Shown in pieces: positions 45,701 to 59,342 of a stretch of DNA of 64,000 nt. A program made the position numbers and the translations under genes. Source of the stretch: Oikopleura dioica (lineage: Eukaryota; Chordata; Appendicularia; Copelata; Oikopleuridae); NCBI GenBank assembly GCA_907165135.1, contig OU015566.1:10958157-11022156 (forward strand), written 5' to 3'. The notes beneath the pieces were generated by a model. It did not search any database and was not told the origin of the DNA. It worked only from the letters and a program-made list of their open reading frames with translations. Within the stretch, counting starts at the first letter, position 1. The number at the start of each line of letters is the position of its first letter.

Positions 45701-47688
45701 GAAATGCCACTATTGAGCATGAGCGTGGAGAACTTGCCGGAAAGGTTAATAAGTGGAGAAATCTATGAGACGAAGATTTCTATCGAAAACAGGGGCATAA
45801 AGAATGCTGAGAACTGTTGGCTGAATCACAATCAAGATCGCCTTTTAAAAATCTCCGAAGGAGCAAACTCCACTGATCCTTCGACCATCGAACTTTCCAG
45901 TTATCCATCCCTTGTCTCACTCGGTGACATTCCCGCGAATTCCTCAAAAACCCTTTCTTTCTTCCTCAAAGCTCCCGCCTCGCAGCAACTCAATTCGCTC
46001 GACATCGTTCTTTACTCAAATGGCTCAAAAGAAAGCGCAACGAAGGAATCGCTTTCTGTCACAATGTCTAGGAAAATTGAAGTTATTGGAATGATTTCGC
46101 CTACTGTTCATGTCCTTCCAGCGCCAATTGGAGCTAGAAAGAGGGTCCTGCAGATTCATTTGGACACTGCCGCGGAGAATTTTACAGCGACTTGTAGGTT
46201 TACTACTTCTGGACTTGGAATAATTAGGTAAGAAAGTTGTTGTGATAGGCTGACATGTCGGATGAACATCTTTCCGTTTCATCCTCGTACATTTATATCC
46301 AGAACAAATAAATCCACGTGAGAATACCTCCCATGGAAATCATATTTTGACGCACATGACTATGGAATCTTCAAGATTTGTGCGTTTGAAGCAGATGTGT
46401 ATGGAATAACATCTTTTGAGGAAGGCGGGGCTACTGGACAATAGCCCTTGAAATTATCATTTTCCATTGAGTGCGCGGTGTATAAAAACGAAATCCCCCT
46501 GATAAAAAAATAAATAATAAAAATGATGATCAATATTTTTATGTTAGCATCTTTGCTCGTTCATATTGAAGCTTCTTTTCATGCATCTTTTACGCTCGGT
46601 CGATTGACTCCGAGAGCAAGATGCATCATTTTCAAGATTGGAGCAAGTCATGAAAATAGAAACAGAAAACTTCAACGCATGTTCACATCATTTTCCAACG
46701 ATTTCTGCTTTTAAAAATTGCAATTTCTGCAAATCTTATAATAAAAATTCAAAATCACAAACACGAGCGTTGAAATTATTTAGCAATCAATGGACTCTCT
46801 CTGACACAAAACAGCCTTGTACCGGAATAAGCTGGATGCAAGGCCAGCGATCCTCGTTCCTCTGTTTCGTCGACCAACAATCAGTGCCTATCGTAACTTC
46901 AGTCACAGAAGCAGTCGATGGTCGACGAGCTTATCGACGACAAATGACGAAGAAGGTTCATTTTAGTGAAACAGGAACGTGTGATCTTGCAAGACAGTTT
47001 TTATCTGAAAGTGTCAGCTACACAGTCCCTGAACCGACTCCGGAAGATGATGTGATCAAACATCACTGGCTTGATACCTTCGCCAGTGAGAGGATTTCGA
47101 TAGTCTTGCAGGTAATAAGCTCTCAAATTAAATACTTAGATCTCCAACCCAATCTCTAGTGGTCTGCAGAACTGATTGTGACTCAAGGAAGCCGCCAATG
47201 CATCGGCCAGAGCATCATCCATCTCGATGATATTTTCGCTTTTGCCAATCAAGAAGAACTCGCCTCGCCCGTGGCTGCTCCAGTACGAGCTTACCTAGAT
47301 GCCCCTAGTAGAGTAGAACATGACTTTTCCACTGGCCCCGCGAAAGTCCGCTGCAAAATCATCCTCGAGAACAGCTACAAGGACAAAAACATTGATGTCA
47401 AAATGTCGTTTTCGCAGGCGATCGATTCCGCTACAGGTGGTTTGATCCTTATTTATTTTTTAACTCCCTTCAGGTGTGAACAACAACGTCTCCTACGCGT
47501 GGGTCGGCTATTCTGAGAAGAGACTAACCCTCAAGTCGCAAAAAACTGCCGATGTCAAGAACGAAGTCGTCTTTACTACGCCCGGGACTTATGATCTCTC
47601 CAAATTTACTGTAACACTTGATGATTCTGAAGTTCCGCTAACTCTAGCCCAGCATATCATTGTTGTCAGCAATAGTGGCATCAGATGA
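42771..47688 (+). CDS. TRAPPC8: TRAPP complex subunit 8
   Basis: About ten exons along 42771-47688. The N-terminal third matches TRAPPC8 (LHGLSNFTLNFRNI, LNINVATPWYQKYRDTYLA, CFLLLHDVQKG with the paired subunit loop), then the signature SRSLFSATKKLFGG-like stretch (HRSLFSATKKLFGGSSS). A TPR-like middle follows, and a C-terminal Ig-like/ASPM region ending AWVGYSEKRLTLKSQK ... HIIVVSNSGIR, which aligns with the human C-terminus (TWLGQ ... IIISNV). TRAPPC8 is a subunit of the TRAPPIII Rab1 exchange factor in early secretion and autophagy. An intron of roughly 0.5 kb (46,230-about 46,760) is larger than its neighbours; a 63-codon open frame with a signal-like start (46523) lies inside it. Exon borders in 44.2-44.8 kb are approximate. 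Confidence 0.92.
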
Positions 47689-48047
47689 TGACATTAAACA
47701 GTAGTACCTGTCCCAATAGCCTATTATATTGATTTTAAACAACTTGCCCATCGAGCGAAATCCATGCTCCGAGGAAATTCTTCATGTCAAAAGATAAAGA
47801 ACATAGATTTAATCTTATTTTTAAAACCTCATGTTCATTAGTTTCTTTTCCTTGATTTCCAAGGAATAAATAAAGATTCAATCTAACTTTCCAACCTGCA
47901 ACAAACACCGTCTGATAAATTCTTCATTCATTTTTCTCCTTTCTCAATCTTATACTACCCTTAAAATATATATTTATTCACTGTTGTGTGGATATATTCT
48001 CAGTTCCAAAACTCTATTCCCCATTTTCATCAATAAAAATTCAATAG
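47689..48047. other. Intergenic region
   Basis: 359 bp, AT-rich, with AATAAATAAAG near 47,864 as a likely TRAPPC8 polyadenylation signal. TATATATTTATTCACTG near 47,967 could act as a TATA element for the ankyrin gene. No open frame was supported. Confidence 0.45.
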
Positions 48048-51000
48048 ATGAGTTTTGTCTCCGTTCCGCCTCGATTTCTAGCGTGGCAGATGAATTGCTT
48101 CGATCGACCTCCTTCTCAGCTTCATATTCTTCGACCCAGGGGCGGTGAAGAGCTTATTCTCGACGAAACACAACTGAGAATGATTGTCAACGAGAAGCAT
48201 CCAAACTCGGGGTTCATTTCTACGCACTTTGCGGCAATAAGTAGGAACTACAAGACTCTTCGCTACCTTATTCAATTGGGAGCGAAAGTGGATGCATTGG
48301 ATCAAGTGGGGCAGACGCCGTTGATGAAGGCCTTGAGGTTCAAGCCTTTGAATAAGGATGCCCAAAGGAATGGCTATCGATCCAGGTTTCCTAACTAGAA
48401 GTTCCTATCTCAGGGCAAGTTTGGTCAAAGCCTTTTCACAGAAAGCAAATGAAATGCATCAAAACCCTCCTGGACGCCGGGACTGATGTCGACCACAAAG
48501 ACAAGTATAAGTTAACCGCTACTGATCATGCAACGAGAAATGGCATTGACTTCTTCCACACCCTGCTCGATAGAAAACTTGAAGAACAAAGCCATCGATT
48601 TTCAGATCCTCCCCCTGATACTGATTTTGAAGAAATCCCGATCCCTTCGGCGAAAGTCGAGATTGAAGAAAAAATGCAAAACTTGAAACTTGAAGAAAAT
48701 GACCCTTATCGAGACGCTGGTGAAACGCCCGTGCCATCTACGAATTACAGTTATAAATATGAAGGCAATACTTTCGACCCTTACGAAGAAGAAATAGTTA
48801 AGAATGAAGACACAAGTTTTGAGGAGGTCGATATTGAAGAATTTGAAAAACGACAGAGTCGTTCGATCTCGGCTAATACAGGTTAATATTGAAAGAATTC
48901 TAGCTTTGATGAATTCTAGCTTGTATTTGAGTATTGAGTTTTTATTTTCATTTTCGCAAAACATTTTTGAAAGGAAAGAATGAAAAGGTGGATGGTTAAA
49001 AAATAAGTGCACCGGCGATATTACATTTTTAGTTTGGGGGATTTTTATATTCTTGAAATTTTTATGTAAAAACTCTCGCAGTTCATGTAAGCTTCATTTT
49101 GATTCTCAAGAAATCGTGAGTGAAAATTTTCATAATTGTGACTGTGTTTGGTTTTCTTCTGCGCGAAAATTCAGGCCAGCGACACACTACGCGCGTTTTC
49201 ATGACTTTTCGGATAGCGCTGTGGCGCTATCTAATGTCCTGTACAAGAACACGCGCGCAATTGTGCCCTGCGCGGGTGGAATTCTAGTGCTACAGACATC
49301 AATAGCGATAAGACTAGGGTTATCTTCGCAAAAAGGCCATTCTCTTCCCTGTTTTCAGAAGAAAGTGAAGCTCAGAAGACCATAATCTTATCGTAACTAA
49401 TGACTGCAGAAACGTCTAAAGGGGACATTTTTTGATAGAAAAAGGGTAGACGGTGTTCCTCGAATGTATGATGAAAGTAGAAATTGAGTAGTTCGGTGAC
49501 TGGGTAAAGTATTGTCTTGATAATAAAATCAAACTAAGATGCACTTGTCAAGATGTTTTTAGCTATATTTAGTAGCTAAATGCGTCGTGGGGATAATTTC
49601 TGTATAATATGTTCAGCATGTGGTCAGCAGCGGCGCGACGGGCTTCTTTCTGGCTCTTGCGCGTCTCTCTCGTTTCCAAATTCAGGGCAGAGATGCTGCA
49701 TACGCAGGTTACTTCCAATTGCTTGTTCTTTCCTTTGCCGTGGGTGAGGCCGGTCTGAAAGTAAGAGTACTGTGGAGCCCAGAGTTTGCGCTTCTGGCAG
49801 AATTCCTGTAGCAGTGTCACTTGATGGCGAGACTTGGTGCTTCCAGAGGCTGACTCGCTCGGAGGGCTTAGGCTTGCTTTTTTGGTTTTCCAAAGACAGA
49901 AAATACGATTCTCCTTGAAACTCATATAATAAGAGTCATTTTTTAATATATCTATGTGACATAGACTATGTCCACGAAGTAAACGCTGGTGATCAAAATT
50001 GATATAAAAACAAGGAAACCATTCCTGTTAAAATATGACGAGGTTGGACACTTTGAATAAATTTCTCGCCTCTTAGCAAATGAATCATTCGTATAGCGGC
50101 ATTCGTTTTCGCCTCAGACTTTTTCATTCCCATCGCAGAGGCATGTTTCGCTAATGAACTTGAGATTTCATTTCCCAGACATTTTCTTACCTAAGGAATC
50201 AATTCTGACTTTGCAGATAAAAGGCGGGCGTCTCTCCTCTTTCGACGAATATATGGGCAGGGAGTCACCTCTCTTCTGAAGATATTCCTGAAGAAATCCA
50301 ATCGGATTTCTGACCTCATCAAGGTTGACCTTTCGCAGATCACAGGCGATGCCAGATTCAGGATTGACTTCTGGGTCACTGTTGAGCAGCTGAAGCATCG
50401 AAACGGATGCATTCTGGCGTGCCTCTTTCTTTGATAGCGCTGTGCCCTAGATATGAATGATAAGGACAGAATATGGCTAATTTGATTTTTCGAAGTTCGC
50501 CGCATCACCAATTGATGACGGCGTTTGTAAATAAAATTTATAAATATTTTCACAAAGCCTAAGATTAATCCTTCCGCCCACAAATTATACCGGATATATT
50601 CCGTATCCCCCACGTGATTTATGATCATTTTTTTAACTCCAGTTTAATCAGTCTGCAAGACTGAGTACACGAAAAGAGCTCATGACAACAAAGTGTCAAT
50701 GCTCGTCGGAAGAGGCCTCGGACACGTTCTAAACCGCTAAAACATTCCGGCCTCTTTATTTATATACATGAAATCACAATGGAGACCGTTGAAGCGAACT
50801 CCAAAGATGCCTGCCACCTGGTGGCGCTTCCCTTATCAGTAGTGGATCGGCTTTCTTTTCCTTTTAGGGGTCACTCATATACACCACTGTATGAGACTTA
50901 CCTCTGTGATGAGACTGAGCTCCCTTACATGGCAGATTACGCGAAAAGGAGGACCAGCTGGCAATTCTTCGAATGTTGGCGCCGCCAAAAGTCTCTGTTG

Positions 51001-53803
51001 AGTATATTCATTCAACTCTTGCAACGGTGTTTTCCCGAAATCATTGCGAACAACGGGTTTCTTTGGCGATTTTCTTGGGCTGAAATTTCTGAAGGAACAA
51101 TGAAGAATTTAAGAGTATCCGGAATCCCACCTAAAATTTGGAACGGAATGACATTTGAACTTTTTGAAAGATGGTTTTGTTTGGTTTGTGATAGATGTCG
51201 ACGTAGACGTCGGTGTGGTTGACCAATTGTCTAGTTGTTGACCCAAATGTGGTCCGATCCCATTAGGGATCATGGGACTCATGGTCATCGTCTGGTTTGG
51301 TGCCAATGGAACAACAGGAAGCTGTGGTGGTATTGGTGTGATCGGGCTCAGCATTGGTGGTGAAGAAGGAGTGAGCTGTGGTGAACTGGGATTGTTGACA
51401 TGCATTGCCGTAAAGAATGTTGTGCCGTTCTTCACGTAGCTATGCACTTTTGCTATCTGTATCGGCTGACTCATTGGTTTATGGTCACCATTTTCAACAA
51501 TCGGCGTTACTGGAGCTGCTTCTAGTTTCGGTGATTGAGCTGGACGGGGCTCACCCCCCTTAGGTGGCGATGGGGGTTTCGCGTCTCTCTTCAATTTACG
51601 CGCGCTCCTCCTCGGTAGTTTCGGGGTTGTATGTGTAGGTGTTGCTGCGCTACGTGGCAACGGCTATTTAGTAGGTTGAGGTCATGATTATTTTTACCTT
51701 GAGTTGACATCGTCAGATATTGTCTTCTGGTTCAAATTATGATCCCGATTTCGCGTTGCATTTGAAGTTGAACTCGAACTATAAATATTTTATTCACGCC
51801 GATTATCAAGTTGATTCAAAGATTTCTGCTCATTTTTATAACCTCGACTTACCCAACAACGGTAGATTGATTTACAATTTTGATGTTTTCTTTTTGTGAG
51901 ACCCCTGAAGATGCCTTTACCGGCTCAAGTGGTGCACTGATGAGAGAAATTACCGGTTTTCATGCGTCTGATTATGCTTACCTGAGGACAAATCCATTAT
52001 CAGGTGCACCCGCTATTTTGAGGCTTTCAAGATCGATGTCCTGATCTTCTGTGTTATCGTCCGCCCAAGAGCTAAAGTGGCCAGGCATTCGATGATGTTT
52101 CTTCAAGAGTTCTCCGAATAGAATATTCCATCCACCTTCAATACCTCTCTTTTGATTATCTTGGTGTATTTAATCTCTGGGGGAAATACTGGGGATTTTG
52201 CGGCCGGATGGAACTGCTGAGACTTTATGCCAAATCTGATTAGCCGGTAGTCTAATCTCTAGTGGAGGGACACTTGCTCAGTTGCCGCGGGTAGGTCACG
52301 TTCTATTTGCGCCGTCCGGACTTACATTTCGAGCACTGAACGGCTCTTCAGGCAAAAACTTCAAAATTTCCGAAACTTGATCCGTTCAACCTCTTCACTC
52401 CCGGCTCATCATTGCCAATATATTAACCATGCGAATGTTTTGTTTATTTATATTCGATAGTTTTCATAAACAATAGAACTAAAATGTTAGTCTTCGTTGA
52501 TTTCAATTTTTAGAAAAAACTGACAGCAGCTGGGTCAAGGCTGACTCCGACTGGAATTCGAAGGATGTGCAAAACCAGGCTGCACAGCTTGTTGAAGCAA
52601 TGAAAAACTCTGAAGAAATCGAACAGGTGCTTCCAGGTCTTAGTTCTTACCTACACATGTCGTATAACGGAACTCCGCTTGGTTTTCAAGTACTTCAGTC
52701 TCCAATGGCCTTGCGTTACGAATATTTAAGTATGCTCGTTTAATATAAATCGGAAAGAAACTCTTCCTTTAGCGACATTAATTGACCACGGATTTGATGT
52801 CAACTTTTTGGATTGCGAGAAACGTCACATCGTCGAGTACTTTCTTGAAGAGCTTGAATTCGGGACCCAAGAAGATCTCGAATTCATGCAGTTAATTGCC
52901 GAAGATACAAGAATTGAATGGAAGAAAAAAGTCTCCGGGGGTGAAAATTTGTATGAGAAGCTTTGGAAAACACCTGGTCAGAAAGCATACCTCCTTCGAG
53001 ACGATCTGAATGCACAACTAAGAAACTTGCAAATAAATGGCAATCTCCCCTTCAAAGAGCGTCCGATTCCAGCGATGTCACTTACCAAAGGCATTCATGA
53101 GCAGATATTTAAGAAAAATCATGAGGCAGTAACGAGCATTCTTATTGAAAAGCCTTCTGTGATGGATACAAGAAACTGGAAAAATTATGCAACACCTCTT
53201 CACCTTGCTGCGGAGCTACGATTAGATGATACTGTCAGACATATGCTGTCTCCCTCCATTTTACAATTCGGCAAAGTAACAATCAATGCAAAAGGTAAGT
53301 AGAGAAAGCTTTTCTCATTTTCAGAAGAAATACTTTCAGATTGTTTCGGCTGTACTCCAATTATGCGCCTTTTTGTCACAACTCCTGCTCATGCCCTTCG
53401 CAATGTAGATAATAATATAGCTATTGTTAACTCAAAACTAACCGCGAGCATTCTTGAACTCTGTAAAATGATGATCGATGTCGAAGGGATTGATGTGAAC
53501 ATTCAAGATCTCGACAAATGCACAGTCCTCCACTACTTCATCGCATGTTTCGTTGATTGCCTCGCACTTAGCTGGTTCCAACTTTTCAAAGAGTCTCTTC
53601 GAATCGTTGAAGCTTTCATGGAGGCGGGGGCCGACGTTCATATAATGAACAACTTCGGTCAGACTCCTCTTTCTATCGCAAAAACAGCGCCAAATCCAAA
53701 CAAAAACCTCATTCGCATTCTTGAGTCTTACGGAACAAGTAATTATAAAGGATCTCCGTGGAGTACTCCTCATAGCTCGCCCCAGAAGAAATCTGGCTGG
53801 TAG
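48048..53803 (+). CDS. Ankyrin-repeat protein with a 3.6-kb host intron
   Basis: Five exons (48048-48385, 48442-48881, 52514-52729, 52773-53294, 53340-53803) join in perfect phase to 659 residues. Ankyrin repeats: ISTHFAAISRNYKTLRYLIQ then LGAKVDALDQVGQTPLMKAL; CIKTLLDAGTDVDHKDKYKL; TPLHLAAELRLDDTVRHML; and VEAFMEAGADVHIMNNFGQT near the end. Between them is an acidic, poorly ordered linker with two Trp in acidic context (SSWVKADSDWN). The protein is likely an intracellular scaffold; no catalytic or MYND/SOCS domain was seen. Intron 2 (48882-52513) is exceptional for this genome and contains a complete gene on the other strand. The remainder of that intron (48,882-49,568 and 52,089-52,513) shows no gene. 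Confidence 0.82.
49569..52088 (-). CDS. Three-dsRBD RNA-binding protein (TARBP2/PRKRA type) with Pro-rich N-terminus
   Basis: Eight exons on the minus strand (52088-51982, 51936-51853, 51778-51709, 51663-51131, 51088-50902, 50446-50191, 50150-50025, 49876-49569) join in phase to 556 residues. The N-terminal 265 residues are acidic then Pro/Ser-rich. dsRBD1 starts GKTPLQELNEYTQQ and ends GTALSKKEARQNAS; dsRBD2 starts NPIGFLQEYLQKRG and ends MKKSEAKTNAAIRMIHLL; dsRBD3 starts HQVTLLQEFCQKRKLWAPQY and ends KEARRAAADHML. Three dsRBDs in this order are the plan of TRBP, PACT and Loquacious, Dicer partners. Those proteins are shorter (about 310-370 aa), so the N-terminal extension is unusual. One intron uses a GA donor (ACAG|GAATGG at 50024). 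The whole gene lies inside an ankyrin-gene intron. Confidence 0.85.
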
Positions 53804-54076
53804 TTAATTTTTTCTACTTTTTACTTTTTGTTTTATTCATTTATTTTTTGATCATGATGCTGTTGCCACTGTTTCATAATTGCTGCTTACTAATGACGAT
53901 TCCATCAACTTATTATGTTATTAAAACTTTAAAGAACAGTATGACTTCTTTGTAACAGCGTCTTTCACTATCACATTTACCAACTTACTCTTTTACTTTT
54001 CCTTGATATTTCTATTTCTTATTCCCTTTATCGATAAATTCAAAGTTGCTCATTTCTTATGACATTTTCTTCTCAG

Positions 54077-57000
54077 ATGTCCCTGGAAAGGGGGACCCGA
54101 AGTCGGTATGTCGGTGGAGCACCCCCGTCGCACCACAAAATCGCCGAGCGCTTGACAATTCTCAACAAACGCGCTCCAGGCATGCTTACAAGACTATTCA
54201 ACCTCAAGAAACAAGTCAACGAGCCAAAAAACAAGCCTGAGTTTTTCAAAAGAAAAGATGTTCAGCCGTATCTCCAACAAATCAGCAAGAAATTCCCTAA
54301 TGTAGGGCCAAGTCAGATGAGTTTTCCACAAGTCCAGCAAGGTGAGTCTTCCTTGATTTCAACTTAGATAACTTTACTTCAATTGCTTTTGGCTATCGGT
54401 TTCGATTTGTGTAACGAAATGTAGAACGCTACTTTAGTACTTTCTTTTCGCGGCTAAAAGTAGACGAACAACCAAGTTCGCCAGATTTATACACGAGCTG
54501 AAATTCAATCTAAACCCGTAAGCTTTCGAAAAGCTTCAAAGTTTCAAAGCTGAGCATAATCAGTTATGTCGCAAAACTTTCACGTGTTTCTCTTTGACCC
54601 ATATCTACAGTAACTGCTGATAATTTTCATTTTTACAGGTGCTGATGAAATCGTGAAACAACTGGAGCCCTACTACACAACTTTTCTGGACATAAAAGTG
54701 TTCCGAGACCATGTTTACGAATGTCTGAGGATAATAGACGAGCTTTTTATGCAGCTCAATATTTCGATAAACTCACATCTGACGATTGGCTACCTGACAT
54801 TGGTGGAGAATTATGTGAAGATCTGCATTATGCTTTCAAGAGTGGACGATCGAAAAATGATCATGGGAGTTTACAGGTAGCTCAATTCTTTTCTCTCCGT
54901 GGAATAATATTTTGCTCAAGCCACGCGTACGAACATCAAAACAACTGCTGCGAAGCAAACTATGTCGAGTTAGCAGAATTCATCCAAGACTACTATGATC
55001 CTATCAAGAAGCTTTCCGATGAGTTTACCAGAGATCACCAGCGCGTGCTCAAGCAAGCGATCGAGAGTTGCGTCAATGTGTACAATGAGAGATCGGCATT
55101 TGTGGATAAGTGGAATAAGACGGAGTTTTTGTCGATGATCGCGGCACCAGCGAAGTCGTTTTTGACGCCGAGTTATTCGCATTTTGATATGACGACTTGT
55201 GAGCTCATTCCACTGGAATCACTAGAAACGGTGAGTGAATCAAGACATTGACAAATTGACAAAATAATTTAGTGGATATTTTTCTCCTATCTTCTCTGCT
55301 ACTCTCAATTCAACAGCTCAAAAGAAATCACCGCGATGTGGAAACGCGTCATGTCGATGAACTTTACCCTAACCCTCTTCCGAAACGATGTCATCGACGT
55401 GATCAAAATGTCAGAATCCACCCTAGAACGAGCAAAAGAAGCGAAAAAGCTGATCAAGGAAATGGAGTCAACTGCGATCAAGAATTGCGCCGGCACGCAT
55501 CGCGAGCGCAGAAGATATCTTAGAAATGTTCTAAAAGAGGCGTGCCTCATTTTCAGGGATCAACCTGGCTTGTTGGGCCCAAGAGCGTTGAATGTCTTTC
55601 AAATGTTGGCGACGGCGAGGGATGAAGTCTTATGGGAAAGGGATTAACTGCTGTGTAAAACTAAAAGACTTTTTTTTATAGTAGGGGCCATGTAGAATGG
55701 GTATTTCACAAAAAAGTGGCCCTCTTATTGGCCAAAAGCGCCTGTTATTTTTGATAAACTCGGTAAAATTCTCATGAACTCTGTTTCTTACGTCATCAAA
55801 AATGTGTAATTTCGCCTTCCATTCGTATTTTTCGTTGCTCTTGTATACGACACTTGGTTAAACCCTGGAAAGTCGATTCGGCATTTTCCACGTGATAACC
55901 AAAACAAAAAGACGCAAGAGGAGGAATTCAAGGACAAGCAGCTCGTAGAGATACTGTTTTACATCGAGGACCTGCGCAATTTGATCCTGACGCATCAGAA
56001 GATCATCCAAAAGTATTACTGCTCTCTCATGCATCAGTTCAACGCGCCTGCGCTCAACGAACACTTGAAGGTAAATTCAAATCGAAACAACTGCCCGGGC
56101 GGGCGCTGGAAAATGAAAAACAAAGCGAAACCAGAGTTTTAATTTAGAACTATTCCGTGACTCCAGAAGAAGAGGCGGAAATTTGTTCCTCCTTTGTTCA
56201 AATTATGTCGCAGCTCAGTCCAGTACCGATTGATGATAACAGTAAGTAGAAACTTTATTAGGAAAAAAGCAGCCGTCGTATTCTGAGTTGAATATTTAAA
56301 TCTGTTTTAGAGATGCCAGATTTACGTGGCTTCCGGTTAGACTGGTTCCGATTGCAAAGCTATACGTCAGTGGCAAGGCCGAACATGAATCTCATGGAAA
56401 TGGACAAATTCGCAAAATTTATGAATAACAATTACTTCCACTCCGAACTCATTGACAATCTGCATGGGTTGCTCGAGTATACTTCTAATTTGTCGTTGTT
56501 TTGTTGGTACCAGGATATTTTTCAGAAGAGTTTTATGGACGCTGTCAAGGAAATAGCTCGAAATGAACAATCATCCAATCAAAATCAAGCTAATTTTCGT
56601 ACGGCCAATCAAAAAACATTGTTTTTATTTAAAAATTAAATTTAAAATAGCGCGCAACAATCAAAACTTGCTTGATCGCCATCCAATCAGAAATCGGGAA
56701 AATTGTATTTTTTGGATGAAATCTTTTTAAAGCTCTAGAAAGTCTCGCAGCCGATTTTGCGTGTCTTTGGTTTCAATCTGTTCTCACTTCTCCCACGAGC
56801 GGCATGAGCTGTGCCCAGAAGAATTCCAAATCCTTAAAAAATTCTCGATCGAGCCTGCGAAGAAGTTCTTATCCGAGATGGCCAACGAGGCAAAGAGATT
56901 GATGGTGCTGTTGTATAATCAGCATGCATCGCAGTCCGATAAGCTCCTGCCGTTCATGGCGGCTAGAAAGACTGACCATGAAACTCCAAAGAAGAAGAAA

Positions 57001-59342
57001 AATCGGAGAAAAGAGCAACGACTTACTAGTCCGGATAGAAATGAGCCTGGAGCAGAATCGCATAGAAGGGATAGAACGGTCGTTACGGAGGTGGATAAAA
57101 TTGACGGAGCCATACAAGTGAGTAATACAAGTGACGCTCTAAAAATTTTAAACTGAGTTTTTGAATGACCTTGCACGAATAAAAGTTCCGTAATTAGTAT
57201 TTTTGAACATGAGTTTTCGGTTTTCTTATCTTATCAGATGATGTCTAAAAGACGCAGCTATGGTTCTTACTTGGTTTTTTAGGAAATGGCGCTTGCTTTT
57301 ACTCATTTCCAAACGATTACGATCTGGAATCATATTTTCACGCCAAAGGAATGAGTTAGAGAATGATTTGGCTTTTGATTTTTCCGCTAGAATCATTTTC
57401 GTAACTCATGAAAAAGGAATTTTTTTACGAGCGTCTTGAGCGTGCCTTTCCTGCAATTATTGTAAAACTGGTCAACGCCGAACCCGAGGTATTCCACCAC
57501 TTTGCATAAAACATAGACAAGCAGCAAAATACACCTACAACTAGCGATTGTTTTCAGCTCTGTAATGAAACTTCTCTAGAAATCAACGATCGAGAAGCCG
57601 TCGATGATGCTGAATAAACTTTATGGCTTCGTTGATGTTATGCAATCAGTAGGGACCCTTATCGACGCCGACGTTAGGCACATAATCTCTGAAGGATCGG
57701 TTCAATCGCCTATTTACTAAGCACTTTTCTTATCGAATGGGTTTTTATTCGCATGACGCTAAAGCTTGAATAAACTTTGGTGAGCCCAATCTTTCAATCT
57801 TCTTGAACCTGCCTGAAAAGTGCTCCTGCAACAGACACAAACAACAAGTGCTTCTGGCGAAAAAACGATGACCGCTTACTACGCATCCTGGTATCGGGAA
57901 GTTCTCCTCCGAAAAGCCACGGATTTCCAGCGGGAAGTCATCTTTTCGCCGAATAAAGACAGTTTTGCAAATTTTAATCAACAAGAAAGACACATGATGG
58001 GAATGATGAATCCGGAAGATTACACCAATCCTCAGGTATTATTTATCTACATTTTTTAAAAATAGATATATTGCTTTATTTTTAGTATTTATTAGGAGTT
58101 CTGTTCAAAATTAAACGACACCGCATATGCGATATGGAGAGTCTATGGCATCATTTTGTCATTATAAATTTTAGAGGATCAGTTTCTCACTTTGACCTGA
58201 AACCAGTCAACGTTTTTGTCAAAGCTCTCATTTTAAAAATAATCTCCTCTTCATTTTATTGTCATTTCCTAAAATCCCGGGAATACCCGTCAAATATTAT
58301 CTCAGGAACTGCGCGCCCTCGCGGAGCTACTTGGCCCATTTGGAATTCGTTTTATCTTGGACAGCTTATCAATCCAGATTTCCCAACAAATCAAGGAGCT
58401 CCTCCAGCTCGTCAAGCAAAATCGCAACCATCTTCGCATGCTCAGAACTTCATTCGAAAATCATGAAAAAATGAATGAAACGACTGCTCAATTGACGGAA
58501 AAAGAAACGTTCTTGAGTCGATTGCAAGTGATCGGAGTCATCATTGAATTCCAACACTCGCTGCAGCGGGCGCTAGAATATGTGATGGAAAATCGAGTTC
58601 CGTATCTGTTGGCGCCGATCAAGGAAATGCACTCGAGCATCAGTAGTTTTGAAGATTTGGACAAGCAGTTCAGACTTGTCGAGCTTTGCAGAGCGGCCGG
58701 TCTTATCGCCGATTTCGATGTGACTCTTTGTAGACATCTTTTTCAAAATGTTCCGGCTGATCCAAGGAAAGGGTTGACAATTTTACATCAAGCTTTTCGA
58801 ATTGCTTATTAGCTTCGATTTTTTCAATCCTTTGAAAGCAAAAAATATGAAGAATACGAAAACTGCTGCCTACTCCTCGTATTCGCCGCAGTGACGATTC
58901 CATTTTTGGCGAAAGACCAGGACTCGGAATATAATCCCGATTTGGGGGGTCACAAAAATAACACTCACTGTATTGCCAAGGCGATCAATGTAGTTGCGAC
59001 GGCGCTCTTTATGGTCAACGTCAAGGCCCAAGATGCCAACAGGGAGGAAGAAATCGGCGCTAGAATGGTCGAGTTTCTTGCGCTAGCGAGTTCAAGTTTG
59101 TTGAGAATCGGAAACGAAACTGGTGTTCTTTCCAGAAATCGCGATGCTGTCTATTTGCTTATCGGAGATATTGTTAAAAAGTCAAAGGTGAGAAAATGAC
59201 TTCTTTTTATTAACCTGAATGATTCCTGAAGATCTAAAATTACCAATTTTTCTAGCACCTGACAATGGACAAACTCGAGACCTGCTTCCCTTACGTTCTT
59301 CTCCGCTACAGCTACGCAAGTGTCCAAGATCGCTCTCGCTAA
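54077..59342 (+). CDS. NCKAP1: NCKAP1 (Nap1), WAVE regulatory complex subunit
   Basis: A multi-exon gene matching vertebrate NCKAP1 along its whole length. The start MSLERGTRSRYVGGAPPSHH follows CTTCTCAG, a likely spliced-leader site; KIAERLTILNKRAPGMLTRL is the conserved N-terminus. Further blocks: MHRERR-type region (THRERRRYLRNVLKEACLI), DQPGLLGPRALNVFQMLATA, DLRGFRLDWFRLQSYTSVA, ELCPEEFQILKKFS, YASWYREVLLRKATDFQ, NNTHCIAKAINVVATALFMV, EFLALASSSLLRIGNETG and the C-terminal LETCFPYVLLRYSYASVQ. NCKAP1 links CYFIP and WAVE and controls Arp2/3 actin assembly downstream of Rac. Exon borders were not all resolved; the intron near 57.2-57.7 kb is long for this genome. Confidence 0.94.

Noticed and set aside
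46523-46714. 63-codon frame with signal-peptide-like start inside TRAPPC8
   Set aside because: It lies in an intron of a strongly supported gene and has no conserved continuation; kept only as a note.
47967-47990. Possible start of another gene from a TATA-like string
   Set aside because: Only an AT-rich string; the nearest supported gene is the ankyrin gene, and no initiator or leader could be defined.
50779-51222. 147-codon plus-strand open frame with an ATG
   Set aside because: It lies opposite the exon encoding dsRBD1 of the minus-strand gene, whose phase-consistent splicing and motif match explain the openness.
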